This document shows, piece after piece, positions 6,542 through 8,414 of a stretch of DNA of 8,414 bases (within the stretch, counting starts at the first letter, position 1; every line of letters starts with the position of its first letter). Under the pieces are notes generated by a model. That model did no database searches. It was not told the origin of the DNA and saw only the letters and a list, made by a program, of their open reading frames with translations. Source of the DNA: Mollicutes bacterium (GTDB lineage: Bacteria; Bacillota_I; Bacilli_A; Izemoplasmatales; Izemoplasmataceae); NCBI GenBank assembly GCA_003559585.1, contig PWKX01000001.1, positions 1-8,414 on the forward strand, given 5' to 3'. The position numbers and the translations under genes were made by a program.

Positions 6542-7084
6542 ATGAATCTACCGAACCAACTGACTGTCCTACGCGTATTACTGATTCCTTTAATGGTTCT
6601 TTTTTATTACTTAGACCCAAATAAAACCACACTTAATATATGGTCTTATTTAGTAGTAGGCTTATTTATCTTAGCTTCATTTACTGACTTTTTAGATGGC
6701 TATTTAGCTCGAAAATTAAAATTAATCACCGTTTTTGGTAAATTTTTAGACCCATTAGCGGATAAACTGCTGGTGATGTTTGCTTTGTTGATGTTGCTGG
6801 ATATGAACTGGGTGCCGATGTGGGTGGTTTTGGTAATTTTAACGCGTGAGTTTGTTGTGACAGGCATTCGTTTAATCGCGGTTGATCGTGGCAATGTGAT
6901 TGCCGCTTCGCTACTAGGAAAATATAAAACAGCCTCGACAATGATGGCTTTAATTTTGCTGTTGTTCCATATAAGAACCCCTGGTATGATTGTGCTTTAT
7001 ATCGCCACAGCACTCACCATCATTTCTGGGTTTGAATACATCATTAAAAATCAACACAGTTTTAAAGACAGTGCTAGAAAGTAA
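6542..7084 (+). CDS. pgsA: CDP-diacylglycerol--glycerol-3-phosphate 3-phosphatidyltransferase
   Basis: PgsA transfers a phosphatidyl group from CDP-diacylglycerol to sn-glycerol-3-phosphate, making phosphatidylglycerophosphate, the committed step to phosphatidylglycerol and cardiolipin, in the cytoplasmic membrane. The 180-residue product opens with MNLPNQLTVLRVLLIP, the usual PgsA N-terminus. It carries the complete CDP-alcohol phosphatidyltransferase motif D(x2)DG(x2)AR(x8)G(x3)D(x3)D at residues 49-74 (D49, D52, G53, A56, R57, G66, D70, D74), which includes all the metal-binding Asp residues. Several hydrophobic helices surround it (about 8-24, 34-50, 75-88, 90-110, 135-170). ATG 6542 is chosen over the GTG at 6494 because the promoter and GAGGTGA lie between them. 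recA follows after 44 nt on the same strand and is probably co-transcribed. It ends in TAA. Confidence 0.95.
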   Translation: MNLPNQLTVLRVLLIPLMVLFYYLDPNKTTLNIWSYLVVGLFILASFTDFLDGYLARKLKLITVFGKFLDPLADKLLVMFALLMLLDMNWVPMWVVLVILTREFVVTGIRLIAVDRGNVIAASLLGKYKTASTMMALILLLFHIRTPGMIVLYIATALTIISGFEYIIKNQHSFKDSARK

Positions 7085-7128
7085 AGAACCGTTTATAGAC
7101 GTATGATTGAATTGAAGGAGGAATAATT

Positions 7129-8124
7129 GTGGCTAAAAACGATCGACAAAAAGCATTAGACCAAGCAATGAAAGATATTGAAAAAACACATGGTAAAGGC
7201 TCGGTGATGTTACTTGGTGATGAGGGTGCTGCTAAAGACATTGAATGTGTGGAAAGTGGTTCTTTAGCGCTTGATAAAGCCTTAGGCATCGGTGGTTATC
7301 CACGTGGACGCATCGTCGAAATGTATGGTCCTGAGTCTTCAGGTAAAACCACGTTTGCCCTACATGCCATTGCCCAAGCGCAAAAAAACGGGGGTTATGC
7401 GGCATTTATTGACGCAGAACATGCCCTTGATCCTAAATACGCCAAAGCCTTAGGTGTCGATACAGATAATTTAATCATTTCACAACCTGATACAGGTGAA
7501 CAAGCCTTAGAAATCACTGAAGCGTTGATTAGAAGTAACGCAGTTGACATTGTGGTGATTGATAGTGTGGCAGCCTTAGTCCCTGAAGCTGAAATTAGAG
7601 GTGACATGGGAAGTTCGCATGTTGGACTGCAAGCACGTTTGATGTCGCAAGCGATGCGTAAATTATCAGGCGCGATCTCTAAGTCAAACACCACCGCTGT
7701 TTTCATTAACCAAATCCGTGAAAAAGTCGGCGTGATGTTTGGGAATCCTGAAACCACTCCAGGTGGTCGGGCTCTTAAATTTTACAGCAGTGTTCGCATT
7801 GAAATCAGACGTGGTGAACAATTGAAAATCGGGACCGATATCATTGGTAACCGCACGAAGATTAAAGTGGTTAAAAATAAAGTTGCCCCACCGTTTAAAA
7901 CCGCTGAGGTTGATATTGTGTATGGTGAGGGCATCTCTAAAGTCGGCGAAATTGTCGATTTAGGCGTTGAGTTTGATTTGATTAAGAAAAGTGGTTCTTG
8001 GTTCTCATATGAGGGCGATAAGATTGGTCAAGGTAGAGAAAACGTGAAAAAACATCTAAAAGACCATCCTGAATTGCTAGAAACATTGTCTGGATTGATA
8101 AAAACAAAATTAGCTGAGTCATAA
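7129..8124 (+). CDS. recA: Recombinase RecA
   Basis: RecA forms ATP-dependent filaments on single-stranded DNA and carries out strand exchange in repair and transformation. The 331-residue product has Walker A GPESSGKT (67-74), the catalytic Glu in FIDAEHALDP (E97), Walker B IVVIDS (141-146), GDMGSSHVGLQARLMSQAMRKL (158-179), INQIREKVGVMFGNPETTPGG (193-213, Q195 and loop L2), and the GNRTKIKVVKNKVAPPF segment (240-256). It is somewhat shorter than E. coli RecA (353) and lacks the long acidic C-terminal tail, ending KTKLAES. The start is GTG 7129, supported by AAGGAGG at 7115-7121, 7 nt upstream. The 44-nt gap from pgsA has no convincing promoter and no Gram-positive SOS box (CGAAC-N4-GTTCG type). 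In most Firmicutes cinA lies between pgsA and recA; here it is absent. With comEC at the other end of the window, the core of natural transformation is represented, though other com genes are not visible. Confidence 0.98.
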   Translation: MAKNDRQKALDQAMKDIEKTHGKGSVMLLGDEGAAKDIECVESGSLALDKALGIGGYPRGRIVEMYGPESSGKTTFALHAIAQAQKNGGYAAFIDAEHALDPKYAKALGVDTDNLIISQPDTGEQALEITEALIRSNAVDIVVIDSVAALVPEAEIRGDMGSSHVGLQARLMSQAMRKLSGAISKSNTTAVFINQIREKVGVMFGNPETTPGGRALKFYSSVRIEIRRGEQLKIGTDIIGNRTKIKVVKNKVAPPFKTAEVDIVYGEGISKVGEIVDLGVEFDLIKKSGSWFSYEGDKIGQGRENVKKHLKDHPELLETLSGLIKTKLAES

Positions 8125-8126
8125 TA

Positions 8127-8170
8127 AAAAACGACCGATTGAGTATTGATATGCTCAACCGGTCGTTTTT
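8127..8170. terminator. Strong bidirectional terminator of recA and the convergent gene
   Basis: Arms AAAAACGACCG (8127-8137) and CGGTCGTTTTT (8160-8170) pair perfectly. After one A-C mismatch (8138/8159) the stem continues with TTGAG (8139-8143) and CTCAA (8154-8158), closing a 10-nt loop. The A and T runs flanking the GC-rich core make it a rho-independent terminator on both strands. On the minus strand the mismatch becomes a G-U wobble, so the stem is unbroken. It starts 2 nt after the recA stop, and its right edge overlaps the stop codon of the minus-strand gene. Confidence 0.9.
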
Positions 8171-8414
8171 ATTGAAAGAGTGTTTGACACGCTTGTTTAA
8201 TCGCCTCGCACGATAAGTCATTATATGGGACCACCAACATGTATGGTTCAGAATCGAAGGTTTGATAGCGCCAATGCAGCTTCTTTAATCGTTTGATTAA
8301 AAGGGCTTTGATTGATTGATGTTGGCAAGTGATGACCACATGCATGTTGCTGTTTAAGCCGCTGATTGTAAAGCGGGGATCTGGCAAATAGGGTTCAATG
8401 GCAAGTTTTAAACA
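8169..8414 (-). CDS. C-terminal part of a probable MocR/GntR-type or fold-type I aminotransferase-like protein (5' end beyond window)
   Basis: The frame is open from the right window edge to TAA at 8169-8171, giving 81 C-terminal residues; the TTG at 8387 has no ribosome binding site and is not a credible start. The visible sequence has PDPRFTISGLNSNMHVVITC, then a Lys-rich helix (KALLIKRLKKLHW), a strand pair around YQTFDSEPYMLVVPYNDLS, and a final helix EAIKQACQTLFQ. This pattern (a GxxxxxH strand, a helix, a short region, then a 'bulge-L-x-x-E-x-I-x-x-A' terminal helix) resembles the end of the aminotransferase domain in MocR/PdxR/GabR-type regulators. The PLP lysine and any N-terminal winged helix would lie outside the window. 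The assignment is by pattern only; another fold-type I enzyme or an unrelated protein remains possible. It is convergent with recA and shares its terminator. Confidence 0.5.
   Translation of the reverse strand, partial: CLKLAIEPYLPDPRFTISGLNSNMHVVITCQHQSIKALLIKRLKKLHWRYQTFDSEPYMLVVPYNDLSCEAIKQACQTLFQ

Noticed and set aside
6726..7013. Open frames on the minus strand inside pgsA
   Set aside because: They are antisense to the catalytic motif and membrane helices of PgsA and show no family features.
7086..7096. Possible SOS/LexA box starting GAACCGTT upstream of recA
   Set aside because: After GAAC and four bases the sequence reads TATA instead of GTTC/GTTY, so the dyad is absent.
7395..7757. 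120-residue open frame on the minus strand inside recA
   Set aside because: It is fully antisense to conserved RecA codons, has no ribosome binding site or recognisable domain, and is a shadow of recA.
7982..8221. 79-residue open frame on the minus strand over the recA end and terminator
   Set aside because: It crosses the strong terminator hairpin, overlaps recA and the minus-strand aminotransferase-like frame, and has a low-information composition.

Overview
The window looks like ordinary chromosomal core sequence from a low-GC Firmicutes/Tenericutes-type bacterium. GC is roughly 40% by eye (not computed). Shine-Dalgarno sites are strong (AAGGAG, GGAGGTGA, GAGGTGA). The genetic code is standard: comEC ends in TGA and the tryptophans I checked are TGG, which argues against Mycoplasma/Spiroplasma. 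An Acholeplasma/Izemoplasma-like or Erysipelotrichia-like lineage fits best; this placement is inference. The comEC-holA-rpsT order, with rpsT reversed, is the Bacillus arrangement. pgsA-recA is a shortened form of the Firmicutes pgsA-cinA-recA block.

Layout: (1) 1-2036, the 3' part of comEC, the DNA-uptake channel, entering from the left edge. (2) 2086-3054, holA, the clamp-loader delta subunit, with its own extended -10 promoter overlapping the comEC stop. (3) 3055-3239, a 185-nt convergent intergenic region holding terminator hairpins for holA and rpsT. (4) 3240-3500 on the minus strand, rpsT. (5) 3501-3648, a divergent promoter region for rpsT and cvfB. (6) 3649-6480, a tight three-gene operon: a CvfB/YitL-type S1-domain RNA-binding protein, a YebC/TACO1-family translation factor of the short YeeN/YeeI (YebC2) type, and an MFS transporter whose start overlaps the yebC end. 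(7) 6542-8124, pgsA with its own promoter, then recA with no convincing promoter of its own. (8) 8127-8170, a strong bidirectional terminator. (9) 8169-8414 on the minus strand, the C-terminal end of a gene entering from the right edge, probably a MocR/GntR-type or other fold-type I aminotransferase-like protein.

The genes serve DNA uptake and recombination (comEC, recA), replication (holA), translation (rpsT, cvfB, yebC) and membrane functions (pgsA, MFS transporter). I see no tRNA, rRNA, CRISPR array, insertion sequence, phage gene or other mobile element, and no gene-free stretch over 300 bases. I do not find a previously undescribed system. The points worth a second look are regulatory: extended -10 elements at all four recognisable promoters, near-minimal 5' leaders on two mRNAs, loss of cinA between pgsA and recA, and unusual motif spellings in the ComEC metallo-beta-lactamase domain.
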